A DNA stretch of 36,222 bases, taken from Acidobacteriaceae bacterium. Its GTDB lineage: Bacteria > Acidobacteriota > Terriglobia > Terriglobales > Acidobacteriaceae. The notes under the pieces were generated by a model. That model saw only the letters and a program-made list of their open reading frames with translations. It had not been told where the DNA came from and did not search any database. The stretch lies in assembly GCA_030037635.1 (NCBI GenBank), contig JASHQH010000026.1, forward strand, positions 1-36,222. Direction: 5' to 3'. Below, in pieces: positions 1-10,301 of this stretch. Position numbers and translations under genes: made by a program. Position 1 is the stretch's first letter; every line of letters begins with the position of its first letter.

Positions 1-535
1 AATCCGGCTGTTCCACATCTGCATAAGATACATTTAAACCTTGCTTGAACCACTTGATGGGATCGATAGGCTCACCCGTGTCGAGCGCGAAAGCGGCGAC
101 GCTGGTAAATCCGTACGGATGCGCTCCGCCACAGTAGAAATTCGCGCTGGCCACAAGGCTTAGAAAAGCTGGCCCCAACATTGTCACCTTAACGTCTTGC
201 CTCCAGAACTCCGCTCCCTCTTCATCATCGAGCGGCTTGTGGTTTTTCCCGAATCCCTGTGCGTAGTTGGTGTCGCAATCATTCAGGGTATGAGCAAGCT
301 TTGTATTAAGATCCCTCAGATATCCGTTGATCCGTTTCTCCGCATCATTGTTCGGATTGACGATTAGAGGCCACGCGTCGACGCCTTTGCGCATTTGCCG
401 AATAGGTTCGAGTTTGAGGAGTTGCACCTCTGTTGGCTTCGCATTCGCCTGCGGATCCTGAGCTGGCAATTTCAGTCCCGCGCTGAATACGAAGACGGCA
501 AACAAGCATAGGATCGGTAAAAGCACGATTCTCAT
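1..535 (-). CDS. Exported DUF3298/RsiV-like protein, C-terminus cut by window edge
   Basis: An open frame runs from an ATG at 535 off the left edge for 178 codons with no stop. The first ~20 residues (MRIVLLPILCLFAVFVFSAG) form a cleavable signal peptide, so the product is exported. Around residues 130-165 the segment FYCGGAHPYGFTS followed by ALDTGEPIDPIKWF matches the pattern of the DUF3298/RsiV C-terminal domain (Y-x-GGAH, then a [DL]-x-TG-x-x-[IL] strand). That domain occurs in anti-sigma factor RsiV and in PdaC-type envelope proteins. A GAGG lies seven bases before the ATG. The gene stands downstream of rpoD on the same strand but is separated from it by a strong terminator. The family call is from motif memory and the end of the protein is not visible, so the function is not known. 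Confidence 0.6.
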   Translation of the reverse strand, partial: MRIVLLPILCLFAVFVFSAGLKLPAQDPQANAKPTEVQLLKLEPIRQMRKGVDAWPLIVNPNNDAEKRINGYLRDLNTKLAHTLNDCDTNYAQGFGKNHKPLDDEEGAEFWRQDVKVTMLGPAFLSLVASANFYCGGAHPYGFTSVAAFALDTGEPIDPIKWFKQGLNVSYADVEQPD

Positions 536-560
536 GGCGAACCCTCGGGAGATGGCGTCC

Positions 561-566
561 ATTATA
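561..566 (-). promoter_or_regulatory. Possible -10 box of the exported-protein gene
   Basis: On the minus strand this reads TATAAT, a perfect sigma70 -10 hexamer, about 25 bases upstream of the ATG at 535 and just after the rpoD terminator. No convincing -35 was found at 16-18 bp spacing, so this is only a candidate. Confidence 0.3.
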
Positions 567-595
567 GGCGCGCCAGCTTCCAGGTGCCCGCACCC

Positions 596-630
596 AAAAA
601 GGGCCGCAGCCCCTTCCGAGGCTGCGGCCC
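596..630 (-). terminator. Rho-independent terminator of rpoD
   Basis: On the minus strand a perfect 11-bp G+C-rich stem (GGGCCGCAGCC / GGCTGCGGCCC) with an 8-nt loop is followed directly by TTTTT. It begins 26 bases after the rpoD stop codon, so it should end rpoD transcription before the next minus-strand gene. Confidence 0.9.
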
Positions 631-655
631 TCGCGGCTAACGATCAGCCGAACCT

Positions 656-2389
<1,734 letters not shown>

Positions 2390-2865
2390 CTCAATTCATC
2401 GGGCGCCCCATGAGCGTCAGGTTCGCTCTTGCGCCAGCGCCTCAACTCGTCTTGTGCCCCATCGCGCTTACTTGCCGAACCTGATTCCGCACGCACGAAA
2501 TGGGGAATCTCCGTGAGGAAATCCCCGCGTTCGCACACATCCCTCTTTTCAGCACGAGCGGCTGTCGTTTTACTCGGAACAGGATGGCAGCGCTTCAGGT
2601 TTCGCCTGGGTCGCCCGCGAGCCGCAGCTCATGTGTGGGCCAAAAAGGGCGCGCATCCTCACTGAGATCAGTAGATTACCACAACGTGAATTGCCGGTGC
2701 CAGAAAAAATCCCGTGGAAATAGGCCCCTGACCAACTCTTTTTACCTCTTTGCCTTGCCCCGGACCGCCGCTCCCGATCCGCACCTGTTTATTTGACGCT
2801 TCGAAGCGGTATTTCGACGCACAATCTGCCCACGTTTTTGCCCTTGTGAAGGAGTACCAAAGGTA
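2390..2865. other. dnaG-rpoD intergenic region, no gene seen
   Basis: I see no convincing coding region here. Open frames in either strand lack a ribosome-binding site and any family resemblance. Near rpoD there are two imperfect copies, about 51 bases apart, of a unit beginning CCTCAA(C/T)TC (2389-2416 and 2440-2466). At the dnaG end, AGTACC-AAA-GGTACT (2853-2867) is a short palindrome overlapping the dnaG stop, without a T-tract. The rpoD promoter is presumably in this stretch but I could not pick it with confidence. Confidence 0.5.
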
Positions 2866-4650
2866 CTAACGTTTCAATGATTTCCGGCCGTGCACCTGGC
2901 GCAGCGCCCGGTCCAAGTCGAGCTTCTGCCGGGTAAGGATGGCAAGCTCGGCATGGTCGCCCTTCGCCTCAGCATCCGCGATCAATGAACGAAGGTTGCG
3001 CTGGCTGATTTCGATGGCACGCTCTTCGAGCTCCTGCAGCGCGCTTTCCACCTCTGACTCCTCCGGCGGACGGGTCTCTTTCATCAGCGCTTCGGCCAAA
3101 AGGGCCCGCTGCGCGGGGTCTTCGATCGCATCCAGAGGGTGCGCGGCGGCACGTGCGGCGAGGGCCTGCAGCGCATGAAAGGCCGCAAGGTGCTCAAACC
3201 AGGAGGGTTGTTCCTGGATGGTTCTCTCCACCAGGTGCCGGGCATATCCTCCCTCGAGCTCGGTATTGGCCAGGGCCCTGAGCAGCACACGATCCACCTC
3301 AGTGAGCAAAGCCGGCCGGGCTTCCACCCGGTCCCGCCGTTTCAACGCTGCCTGACGCAACTCTTCGCGAAGCACGGCTGAGTCAATGCCCAGCTTTTGC
3401 GCGGCATCGGCCGCAAACTGGTCGCGCGCCAACTTTTCAGGAATGCGCCGGATGTGGGGAAGCAAGAAATTCATGGCCTTCACCTTCTGGTCGGCGCTGG
3501 CTCCGGGAAATGCCGCCCTGGCCCGCTCGATCAGATAATCCGATTGGCGACTCGCTCCTCTCACTGCCTCCTTATAGGCCTCCACGCCATGCTCGCGGAC
3601 AAACCTGTCGGGATCCAGACCACCCTCGAGCGCCACGATCTTGATGGCAAATCCCTCTTCGGTGAGCAGCGCGATAGACTTTTCCGCGGCGTTCGCTCCG
3701 GCGGCGTCGGGATCGAAGTTGATGATCACATTCGAAGTGTGCCGCTTCAAAATCGCCACCTGCTGCTCGGTGAAGGCCGTGCCGCTGGTGGCAATCACGT
3801 TGTGGATCCCGGCCAGAAAGACGCTGATGCAGTCCATCTGCCCTTCCACCAGCAGCGCAAAGCCAACCTGGCGGATGGCCGCCTTCGCCTTGTCGAGGTT
3901 GAAGAGCACATGGCTCTTGGAATAGAGAGGCGTCTCAGGAGAGTTGATGTACTTGGCGCCGGCCTTTTCGCCCGTCTCCAGCGCTCGCGCCGTGAACGCA
4001 ATCACCCGGCCGCCTTCATTTGAGATGGGAAACATCACGCGTTTGCGGAACCGGTCGTAGAGCGGCCCCTGCGACCCGTCGCCCTGTTCTTTCGAACTGA
4101 ACAACCCGCTCGCCCGCAGCGTCTTGGCGTCGGCCATGCCGCTTAACCGGTCACGCAAGGCGTTGAAGCTATCCGGAGCGTAGCCGATCCTGAACTTCCT
4201 GATCCCTTCGTCCGAAAGTCCGCGACCTGCAAGATATTCCCGTGCCAGCGCGCCTTCCGGCAAGCGCAACCGCTCCTCAAACCACGCCGCCGCCGTCTCG
4301 TGCAAATCCAGAAGCTTGGCCCGCAGCCTTGCTCCGGCCGCCTCCTCAGGCGACGAGAACTCCCGCTTGGGCAGCGGAATGCCGCACTTCTGCGCCACGA
4401 TCCGCACCGCCTCGGGAAAGCCTACATTTTCGATCTTGCTTACGAACGAAAACACATCGCCCGAAACTCCGCACCCGAAGCAGTGGTAGAACTGCCGCAC
4501 CGCGTGCACGCTGAACGACGGCGTCTTTTCCTTGTGAAATGGGCAGAGGCCGGTGTAGTTTTGCGCGCCCGCCTTGCGCAGCCGGATGTATCCCTCAATC
4601 ACCTTGACGATGTCGGCCTGCGCTTTCACGGTTTGGGCAAAATCGGACAC
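2866..4650 (-). CDS. dnaG: DNA primase (DnaG)
   Basis: Makes RNA primers for lagging-strand and initiation synthesis and docks on the replicative helicase through its C-terminus. The N-terminal CHC2 zinc finger is clear (CPFHKEKTPSF ... YHCFGCGVSGD, giving Cys-His-Cys-Cys ligands). The RNA polymerase core follows. The Toprim domain carries the acidic residues in LLVEGQMD and in NFDPDAAGAN, where the family more often has EGY-D and FD-D-AG. The C-terminal helicase-binding part is divergent, as is usual. I chose the GTG at 4650 (594 residues, starting VSDFAQTVK) because family members begin close to this motif and a -10-like TATTCT lies just upstream. An in-frame ATG at 4692 would add 14 residues but would sit upstream of that predicted transcription start. 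The gene is transcribed away from the tetR-led efflux operon and toward rpoD. Confidence 0.96.
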   Translation of the reverse strand: MSDFAQTVKAQADIVKVIEGYIRLRKAGAQNYTGLCPFHKEKTPSFSVHAVRQFYHCFGCGVSGDVFSFVSKIENVGFPEAVRIVAQKCGIPLPKREFSSPEEAAGARLRAKLLDLHETAAAWFEERLRLPEGALAREYLAGRGLSDEGIRKFRIGYAPDSFNALRDRLSGMADAKTLRASGLFSSKEQGDGSQGPLYDRFRKRVMFPISNEGGRVIAFTARALETGEKAGAKYINSPETPLYSKSHVLFNLDKAKAAIRQVGFALLVEGQMDCISVFLAGIHNVIATSGTAFTEQQVAILKRHTSNVIINFDPDAAGANAAEKSIALLTEEGFAIKIVALEGGLDPDRFVREHGVEAYKEAVRGASRQSDYLIERARAAFPGASADQKVKAMNFLLPHIRRIPEKLARDQFAADAAQKLGIDSAVLREELRQAALKRRDRVEARPALLTEVDRVLLRALANTELEGGYARHLVERTIQEQPSWFEHLAAFHALQALAARAAAHPLDAIEDPAQRALLAEALMKETRPPEESEVESALQELEERAIEISQRNLRSLIADAEAKGDHAELAILTRQKLDLDRALRQVHGRKSLKR

Positions 4651-4667
4651 GGATCGGTCTCTAATCG

Positions 4668-4673
4668 AGAATA
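4668..4673 (-). promoter_or_regulatory. Possible dnaG -10 element
   Basis: The minus strand reads GCCGTATTCT, identical over ten bases to the -10 region of the rimP promoter at the other end of the window. A start about seven bases on would leave a leader near ten bases before the GTG at 4650. No good -35 is visible, so the call is weak. Confidence 0.3.
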
Positions 4674-4824
4674 CGGCGAGAGCCGGCCGCATGAGGTGTG
4701 GAGCGGGGTGGATAATCGGGGCGGAAATGTGGCCCGGTCCTACAAGTTCCTAAGCTCCAACGTGACGATCGAACACAAGTAGCGCCCAAATTGGAGCCGC
4801 ATGGGGTCCCCGAACAAGAATTGA

Positions 4825-4857
4825 TGGATTATCGTCCATATTTTGGACTAGAATCCA
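4825..4857. promoter_or_regulatory. 33-bp palindromic operator upstream of the TetR gene
   Basis: Two 14-bp half sites face each other: TGGATT-N3-GTCCA on the left and TGGAC-N3-AATCCA on the right, with a 5-bp centre. All eleven defined bases on each side match their partner. The size and symmetry fit a TetR-family operator, and it ends four bases before the TetR start codon. The right arm contains TAGAAT (4849-4854), a plausible -10 element, so a bound repressor would cover the promoter. Autorepression is an inference. Confidence 0.7.
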
Positions 4858-4861
4858 ATTA

Positions 4862-5461
4862 ATGAACTCACGTATACCGTCCCTCCGGGCTCGCCAGCGC
4901 CAGCACACGCGTGCCGAGATCGTCCGCGTGGCCTTCGATCTCTTCGCCCGCCGCGGGTACGAGGCGGTTTCGGCCGATGCCATCGCCGAGGCAGCCGGCA
5001 TCTCCCGCGCCACCTTCTTTAACTACTTTCCCCGCAAAGAGACGATCCTGCTGGAATTGGCCCGGGCGCGCGCCGGACGGCTGAAGGCGCTGCTCACGGA
5101 GTTTCGCGCCTCCGGCCGCACCGCCTCCTTTGACGCCCTCCTCGCGCTCATGCTGAAACTCACGGAAGAGAATGCCCGTATATCTATTGACTCGAAACGT
5201 CTGCTGCTCGACACCTTCATCGCGCACCTGTCACACGGCCTGTTGCTGCCGGCCCGCGAAGAAGCCGTGCAGGCACTTGCCGGGATCATTCGCTCCATTC
5301 CCGGGCGAAGGAAGGCAAAGGCGGACTTGATTGCGGCAACCATGTTCGCGGTGTTTGTGTGCACCATGCTCGAATGGCTGATGCGTGAGGGCGTACCGCG
5401 ACGGTGGCTTGTGGACGCAATGCGCTCGCGGCTGAGCGTGGTTCTGGAAGGTGTGGCATGA
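4862..5461 (+). CDS. TetR-family transcriptional repressor of the efflux operon
   Basis: A 199-residue one-domain regulator. Residues ~14-62 form the TetR N-terminal helix-turn-helix (TRAEIVRVAFDLFARRGYEAV, then ADAIAEAAGISRATFFNYFPRKE). The remainder is an all-helical ligand-binding and dimerisation domain. It is the first gene of a four-gene unit, and its TGA overlaps the ATG of the HlyD-type gene. This order resembles the E. coli cecR (ybiH)-ybhG-ybhF arrangement. No Shine-Dalgarno sequence precedes the ATG. A TAGAAT box ends eight bases upstream, so the mRNA may be leaderless. The ligand is not predictable from sequence; drugs or other small toxic molecules are the usual inducers of such regulators. 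Confidence 0.9.
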   Translation: MNSRIPSLRARQRQHTRAEIVRVAFDLFARRGYEAVSADAIAEAAGISRATFFNYFPRKETILLELARARAGRLKALLTEFRASGRTASFDALLALMLKLTEENARISIDSKRLLLDTFIAHLSHGLLLPAREEAVQALAGIIRSIPGRRKAKADLIAATMFAVFVCTMLEWLMREGVPRRWLVDAMRSRLSVVLEGVA

Positions 5462-6588
5462 AGCGGCGTGCGATTGCCATTGCGGTTGCGGTGCTGGTGG
5501 TAGCCGCGGTTGTCTGGATGGTCTTCGCCATTCAGGCGCGGCGGGCGCGAAACTTGTACTCTGGAACCGTCGAGACCCGGGAAATCGAGGCGGGATCGAA
5601 GATCGGCGGCCGCGTCACGGACGTTTTCGTCCGCGAAGGCCAGTCAGTGAAATCGGGAACCGTGCTGGTCCGCTTCGAGTGCAACGAACTCCAGGCGCAG
5701 CGTGCACAGGCCCAGGCCGCAGTGGTGGAAGCACGCGCCGACCTGGAGCGCATGGAGCGCGGCAACCGCCCCGAGGAGATTGCCGAGGCCCAATCCGCAG
5801 CGCAGTCGGCGCAAGCCGCGCTGGAGGAAGCGCGCAACGGACCGCGCCGGCAGGAGATTGAGCAGGCGCAGGCCGACTACGCCGCCGCGAGGGCCGATGC
5901 GGCCAACGCCGAAGCGTTCTACAAACGCATGGAAAAGCTGATGGCGAGCGATACCATTTCGCGCCAGCAGTTCGACGATGCCGTTGACAAGCGCGATACT
6001 GCGGCGCAACGCTCCGAGTCGGCACGGCAGCATCTTGCTTTGCTCCAGGCCGGCACGCGTCCTGAAGACCTGCAAGCCGCCGAAGCCCGCTACGGGCAGG
6101 CAAAGGCCGCGGCCACGCTGGCGGTAGAGGGATTCCGCAAGGAGGATATCGAGGCCGCGCGCGGGCGTCTCGCCGCTGCCGAGGCCAACGTGGCTGCGCT
6201 TGATGCCCAACTGAGCGAGGCGCAGTTGACTGCGCCTGCAGACGCCATCGTGGAAACCGTTTCCATCCGTCCCGGCGACCTGGTACCCGCGGGCCGCATC
6301 GTGATCGACCTGCTCGAGCCCTCGCAGCTCTGGGTCAGGATCTACCTGCCCGAGACCGATCTGGCGCGCGTGCACCTGGGGCAGCCCGCGGCCGTTCGCG
6401 TGGATTCGTTCCCGGGCAGCGCCTTTTCGGGGCATGTGGAGCAGGTCGACTCGGAGGCTGAATTCCTGCCACGCAATGTGCAGACCCGCGACGATCGCGA
6501 ACACGAGGTCTTTGGCGCCAAGGTCTACGTGGAGAACCCGCAGGGCACGCTCAAGTCCGGCATGTCGGCCACGGTGCGCCTCGAATGA
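5458..6588 (+). CDS. HlyD-family membrane fusion protein (YbhG-like)
   Basis: The periplasmic adaptor of an ABC exporter, 376 residues. The N-terminus ([20 protein letters not shown]) is a single membrane anchor. A biotinyl-lipoyl half follows ([39 protein letters not shown]). Next comes a long alpha-helical hairpin with repeated GxRPEEI/DLQA-type heptads at ~95-255, then the second lipoyl half ([21 protein letters not shown]) and a beta-barrel domain to the C-terminus. The start is the ATG overlapping the TetR stop (ATGA); an in-frame upstream start would lie inside the TetR gene. The stop overlaps the ATPase start in the same way, so the four genes should be translationally coupled. No outer-membrane channel gene is nearby, so a TolC-like partner would have to be encoded elsewhere. 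Confidence 0.92.
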   Translation: MKRRAIAIAVAVLVVAAVVWMVFAIQARRARNLYSGTVETREIEAGSKIGGRVTDVFVREGQSVKSGTVLVRFECNELQAQRAQAQAAVVEARADLERMERGNRPEEIAEAQSAAQSAQAALEEARNGPRRQEIEQAQADYAAARADAANAEAFYKRMEKLMASDTISRQQFDDAVDKRDTAAQRSESARQHLALLQAGTRPEDLQAAEARYGQAKAAATLAVEGFRKEDIEAARGRLAAAEANVAALDAQLSEAQLTAPADAIVETVSIRPGDLVPAGRIVIDLLEPSQLWVRIYLPETDLARVHLGQPAAVRVDSFPGSAFSGHVEQVDSEAEFLPRNVQTRDDREHEVFGAKVYVENPQGTLKSGMSATVRLE

Positions 6589-7514
6589 CAGCCGCCATCA
6601 CCGCCGATCATCTCACCATCCGTTTCGGCGCGCTGATCGCCGTCAACGAGGTGAGTTTTGCCGTGAATCAGGGAGAGATCTTCGGTTTTCTCGGCCCCAA
6701 CGGTTCCGGCAAGACCACCATCATCAAGGCCCTTTGCGGCCTGCTCAAGCCCTCCTCGGGCAGGGGCTCCATCCTGGGGTTGGATATTCACAAAGATGCC
6801 GCCGAAATCAAGCAGCGCGTGGGCTACATGTCGCAAAAGTTCGGCCTGTATGAGGACCTCACGGTGGGCGAAAACATCAGCTTCTATGCGGGCGTTTACG
6901 GCATCAAAGGCCGGCTCGCCGAGCAGCGCAAGGACGAAGTTCTCGCGCTCACCGGCATCGCGCGCTATCTGAACCGGCGCGCCGGCCAGCTCTCAGGAGG
7001 ATGGAAGCAGCGACTGGCGCTGGCCTGCGCCATCATTCATTCGCCTGAGGTGGTCTTTCTCGACGAGCCCACCGCCGGCATCGACCCAGTGGCGCGCCGC
7101 ACGCTTTGGGACCTGCTCTTCCGCCTCTCGGGGCAGGGCGTCACCTTTTTCGTCACCACCCATTACATGGACGAAGCCGAGCGCTGCGGCCGCGTAGGCT
7201 ACATTTATCTTTCCAATCTTGTCGCTTTGGGCACGGTTGCCGAGCTGCAGCGATTGCCTGCTGCCAATCCGCCCCGAACCACGCGCATTCAAATCTCAAT
7301 TCCCAACGCCTCAGCCATGCTCGAACCCCTGCGCAAGCACGCTGGCGTGCGCGAAGCGACCATCTTCGGCCAATTCATTCACGCACTGGTCGAGACTGAT
7401 CGAATCGCTGCGCTGAAGGAAGATTTGCCGCAGGCGCACATTGAAGCCATCGTGCCTTCTCTTGAGGATGTCTTCGTCACGCTCACCTACCACATCATGG
7501 AGTCCGCGCCATGA
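6585..7514 (+). CDS. ABC transporter ATP-binding protein (YbhF-like)
   Basis: The nucleotide-binding subunit, 309 residues. Walker A is GPNGSGKT (37-44), the Q-loop lies near [12 protein letters not shown], the signature is LSGGWKQR (~136-143), and Walker B VVFLDE is at ~156-161 followed by the D-loop PTAGID. The switch histidine is in TTHYMDEAE. The 80-residue C-terminal part resembles that of drug- and Nod-factor-type ABC-2 ATPases (YbhF/CcmA/DrrA class). YbhF of E. coli has two ATPase domains, whereas this protein has one, so the active exporter should contain two copies. It overlaps both neighbours by four bases. Confidence 0.94.
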   Translation: MTAAITADHLTIRFGALIAVNEVSFAVNQGEIFGFLGPNGSGKTTIIKALCGLLKPSSGRGSILGLDIHKDAAEIKQRVGYMSQKFGLYEDLTVGENISFYAGVYGIKGRLAEQRKDEVLALTGIARYLNRRAGQLSGGWKQRLALACAIIHSPEVVFLDEPTAGIDPVARRTLWDLLFRLSGQGVTFFVTTHYMDEAERCGRVGYIYLSNLVALGTVAELQRLPAANPPRTTRIQISIPNASAMLEPLRKHAGVREATIFGQFIHALVETDRIAALKEDLPQAHIEAIVPSLEDVFVTLTYHIMESAP

Positions 7515-8626
7515 GGCACTGGTTCTACGGCCTGATCCCCGTTTGCCGAAAAGAAGCGCTGCACATCGTACGCGATCCGGGCACGCTGGTTTTCGCGCTG
7601 CTTCTCCCGGTTCTGCAATTGTTCCTCTTCGGTTTCGCCATCGACACTAATGTCCGCCAGATCCCCACCGTGGTCCTGGACGAATCGAAAACACAAGAAA
7701 GCCGCGAGCTGGTGCAGCGATTCGCGGCGTCCGACGTCTTTGCGCTGCGCGGCTCGGTCGGATCGGTGGATGCGCTTTATCAGTCGGTCCAGTCCGGTGA
7801 AGCGCGCGTCGCCATCCAGATTCCGCCTGATTATGCCCGTCATCTGCTCGACGGATCCACAGCCACAGTCCTGGTTCTTGTCGATGGCTCCGATTCCACT
7901 GTCGCCGCGCAGGCCGTGAGCACTTCAACGGGCGTCACCCTGCGCCAATCACTTGCCCAGGTCCTGCCCGATGGCAACCTCCCCATCGATGTGCGCCCTT
8001 CAGTGCTCTATAATCCAGCGACACGTTCGGCGAACTTCTTCGTCCCCGGCCTCATCGGCATCCTGCTGCAGGTGATGACCATCCTGCTGATCGCGCTGAG
8101 CCTGGTGCGCGAGCGCGAAAAGGGCACGCTGGAACAGCTCACCATGACGCCGGTTCAGCCGCTGGGGCTGATGGTGGGCAAAATGATTCCCTATGGCCTT
8201 CTGGCTTTCGGGGAACTATGCGCCATTCTCGCCGTCATGCGCGTCGTCTTTCTGGTGCCGATTAACGGCAACGTGTTTGTGCTGCTCCTCATGTCATTGC
8301 CCTTTTTGCTCACCGTGCTCGGCATCGGGCTGGTGATTTCAACGCGCGCCCGCTCCCAGGCCGAGGCCTTTCAGTTGGCGATGGGCACCATCCTGCCGTC
8401 GGTCTTTCTTTCCGGCTACATTTTCCTCATTGAGAATATGCAGCCATTCTTCAAGGCCATCAGCGCCGTTATTCCGGCCACGTACTACATTCGCATTCTG
8501 AGAGGGATTATTCTGCGCGGCGCCGGACTGGGCGAATTGTGGACCGACGGCGCCATCCTCACTCTGATGGGCTGCGCCAGCATTCTGCTCGCGGCGAGGC
8601 AGTTTGTCCGTCAAAGCCGCGGCTAG
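7511..8626 (+). CDS. ABC-2 type permease (YbhS/YbhR-like)
   Basis: The membrane subunit of the exporter, 371 residues. The layout is that of the ABC2_membrane_3 family: one N-terminal membrane helix ([19 protein letters not shown]), a ~130-residue periplasmic domain, then about five helices from ~residue 178. The family motif [19 protein letters not shown] lies after the second helix. E. coli has two permeases (YbhS and YbhR) where this operon has one, so a homodimer is likely. The substrate is unknown. The gene ends the operon, and a terminator-like hairpin follows about 180 bases later. Confidence 0.93.
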   Translation: MRHWFYGLIPVCRKEALHIVRDPGTLVFALLLPVLQLFLFGFAIDTNVRQIPTVVLDESKTQESRELVQRFAASDVFALRGSVGSVDALYQSVQSGEARVAIQIPPDYARHLLDGSTATVLVLVDGSDSTVAAQAVSTSTGVTLRQSLAQVLPDGNLPIDVRPSVLYNPATRSANFFVPGLIGILLQVMTILLIALSLVREREKGTLEQLTMTPVQPLGLMVGKMIPYGLLAFGELCAILAVMRVVFLVPINGNVFVLLLMSLPFLLTVLGIGLVISTRARSQAEAFQLAMGTILPSVFLSGYIFLIENMQPFFKAISAVIPATYYIRILRGIILRGAGLGELWTDGAILTLMGCASILLAARQFVRQSRG

Positions 8627-8807
8627 CCCCGGACGCTCAGCACCCGCTGCAACCCAGCCGGCTGAAGAGGCCTACGCAGTCACTAACCTCTTGTGAAAGA
8701 ACGGCCTCGCCTGAGCAACTCCATGTTCTGAACTGCTCATCTTAAAAGACTGAGAAGGCAGATTCATTGCCGCCCCGTTGTGCCGCGCTGAGGGGTGGTC
8801 GCTTGGC

Positions 8808-8828
8808 GCTCCCCGTGAGGGGGCTTTT
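8808..8828 (+). terminator. Possible terminator after the efflux operon
   Basis: A stem of about six pairs (GCTCCC / GGGGGC, one G-T pair) with a short loop is followed by TTTT. The short stem and tract make it a weak candidate. It lies between the permease gene and the first PA2779-like gene. Confidence 0.35.
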
Positions 8829-8867
8829 GCTGGTTGCCTCGTTCGCAAATTCCCCGGAGGTCGACGT

Positions 8868-9281
8868 ATGATGCGCATTGCACTCGGGAAGTTCGCACCC
8901 GCTTTCACCGGCGCCGTTCTGGTTGCCTCGTTGGGCGTTCCCCGGTCGCTGATTGCCCAAGCCGTTCCGCACGTGGTGAGTTCCACGGACCTCGAAAAGG
9001 CAACCGCAGATGCTTCAACAACCCGTCAACAGAATCTCGACTCGCTGAACCGCTTCCTTTCTTCCGATCAGGCGCGGCGGGCCATGCAATCGGCGCGCAT
9101 CAATCCGCAGCAGGTGAAGAATGCGGTCACGGGCTTGACTGACGAGGAACTGGCGCAGCTGGCTTCCCGCGCCAATAAGGCGCAGTCCGGCTTCGCCGCA
9201 GGAAGCCTGGGTGATCGGGATCTGATCATTATCATTCTGGCCATTGTGGCGCTCATCCTCATCATCGTCGCGGTTCGCTGA
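8868..9281 (+). CDS. PA2779-family small membrane protein, copy A
   Basis: A 137-residue protein with hydrophobic segments at both ends. The N-terminal one (~10-25) is followed by the conserved GVPRSLIAQ. A charged helical middle carries RQQNLDSLNRFLSSDQARRAMQS and GLTDEELAQLASRANKAQ. The C-terminus is a nearly pure I/L/V helix (~115-136). This matches the PA2779 family of Pseudomonas, which pairs with a C39-like peptidase (PA2778), as here. I chose the ATG at 8868 because CGGAGG lies seven bases upstream; a longer in-frame start at 8778 has no support. About 60% of residues are identical by eye to the next gene, so this is a tandem duplication. The biochemical role of the family is not established. 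Confidence 0.8.
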   Translation: MMRIALGKFAPAFTGAVLVASLGVPRSLIAQAVPHVVSSTDLEKATADASTTRQQNLDSLNRFLSSDQARRAMQSARINPQQVKNAVTGLTDEELAQLASRANKAQSGFAAGSLGDRDLIIIILAIVALILIIVAVR

Positions 9282-9325
9282 GCTCTCTCGCGTCGATTTG
9301 CCGCACACAGCGGAGGTCGCAAATT

Positions 9326-9730
9326 ATGCGCTTAACACTTTGGAAATTCGCACAAATATTCATCCTTGCCGCTCTCGTCGCGATATTGGGCGTTCCCAGG
9401 CCGCTCATTGCTCAGAGTGCTCCGCATGTCGTGACCCCCGACGACCTCGAGAAGGCTAGCGTCAACGCCTCGCAGGCGCGGCAGCAGAATATCGACACCC
9501 TGAACCAGCTCTTTTCGAGCGATCAGGGCCGGCAGGCTCTGCAATCGGCGCACGTCGATCCTCAGCAGGTAAAGGCCGCCGTGGCGGGACTGAGCGACGA
9601 GGAGTTGGCGCAACTCGCCTCTCGCGCCCGGCAGGCGCAGGCTGATTTTGCTGCAGGAGGCCTCGTCACCGGACTGATCATTCTCGCGGTCCTTGTCATT
9701 GTCATCGCCATCATTGCCGGGGTGCACTGA
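9326..9730 (+). CDS. PA2779-family small membrane protein, copy B
   Basis: A 134-residue paralogue of the preceding protein. It has the same plan: N-terminal hydrophobic segment, GVPRPLIAQ, a helical middle with GLSDEELAQLASRARQAQ, and a C-terminal hydrophobic helix. The duplicated unit includes the ribosome-binding site, since both genes have GGAGGTCG before the ATG. Unlike copy A, this copy has a GG just before the C-terminal helix (FAAGGLVTG), where copy A has FAAGSLGDR. The GG is of interest because GG is the classical cleavage site of C39 peptidases, but no cleavage is demonstrated. It lies 10 bases before the peptidase gene and is clearly in one transcription unit with it. Confidence 0.8.
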   Translation: MRLTLWKFAQIFILAALVAILGVPRPLIAQSAPHVVTPDDLEKASVNASQARQQNIDTLNQLFSSDQGRQALQSAHVDPQQVKAAVAGLSDEELAQLASRARQAQADFAAGGLVTGLIILAVLVIVIAIIAGVH

Positions 9731-9740
9731 GCTCTGCCGC

Positions 9741-10301
9741 ATGCCGCGCTCCTTGCCGCACGCCGCGCCCCTTTTCCTCGCTGCTCTCCTGGGCAGCGCC
9801 GCCTTTGCCGCCGGCGCGACGAGCCTGTGGCTCGACGTACCGTTCGTGCCCCAGCAGAAGGATGGTTGCGGCGCAGCGAGCATCGCCATGATCATGCAGT
9901 ATTGGGAAGAGCATCAGGGCCAACCGGTGCGCCCCGAAGCCGAGTGCGCGCGGATTTTCCGCTCCGTTTATTCCGCCGGCGCGCACGGTACTTATGCGTC
10001 AGCCATGGTGCGCTACTTTCAGCAGAATGGCTACCGCGCCTTTGCATTTGCCGGAGAAACCGCGGATATCGAGCGCGAGCTGGCGAAAGGCCGCCCGCTG
10101 ATCGCCGCGCTGAAACCTGGCCCCGGCCCGGAACTGCATTACGTTGTGGTCGCGGGCCTCGATGAGCCAAACCAACTCGTGCTCATCAACGATCCCGCGC
10201 AGCGAAAGCTTCTTAAGGAGGATGCGTCTCAATTCGGGCGGGAGTGGGAGGCTACCGGCCGCTGGCTGTTGCTCGCCGTTCCCGAGGCGAACGCGCCCTG
10301 A
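9741..10301 (+). CDS. C39-like cysteine peptidase (PA2778-type), exported
   Basis: A 186-residue protein starting at the ATG at 9741, 10 bases after the previous stop; an upstream in-frame start would overlap the PA2779-like gene. A signal peptide or anchor covers ~8-26. The papain-like C39 fold is marked by PFVPQQKDGCGAAS with catalytic Cys43 and the preceding Gln, by ELHYVVVAG with His133, and by LINDP with Asn150/Asp151. The triad therefore looks intact. In Pseudomonas PA2778 the peptidase and a TPR region form one protein; here the TPR part is a separate gene that starts within the stop codon (TGATG), so the pair is probably coupled. The substrate is unknown; the neighbouring PA2779-like proteins are the obvious suspects. 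Confidence 0.82.
   Translation: MPRSLPHAAPLFLAALLGSAAFAAGATSLWLDVPFVPQQKDGCGAASIAMIMQYWEEHQGQPVRPEAECARIFRSVYSAGAHGTYASAMVRYFQQNGYRAFAFAGETADIERELAKGRPLIAALKPGPGPELHYVVVAGLDEPNQLVLINDPAQRKLLKEDASQFGREWEATGRWLLLAVPEANAP

Noticed and set aside
4754-4797. GCTCCAA / TTGGAGC inverted repeat between dnaG and tetR
   Set aside because: Only seven bases per arm with a 30-base gap; not distinguishable from chance.
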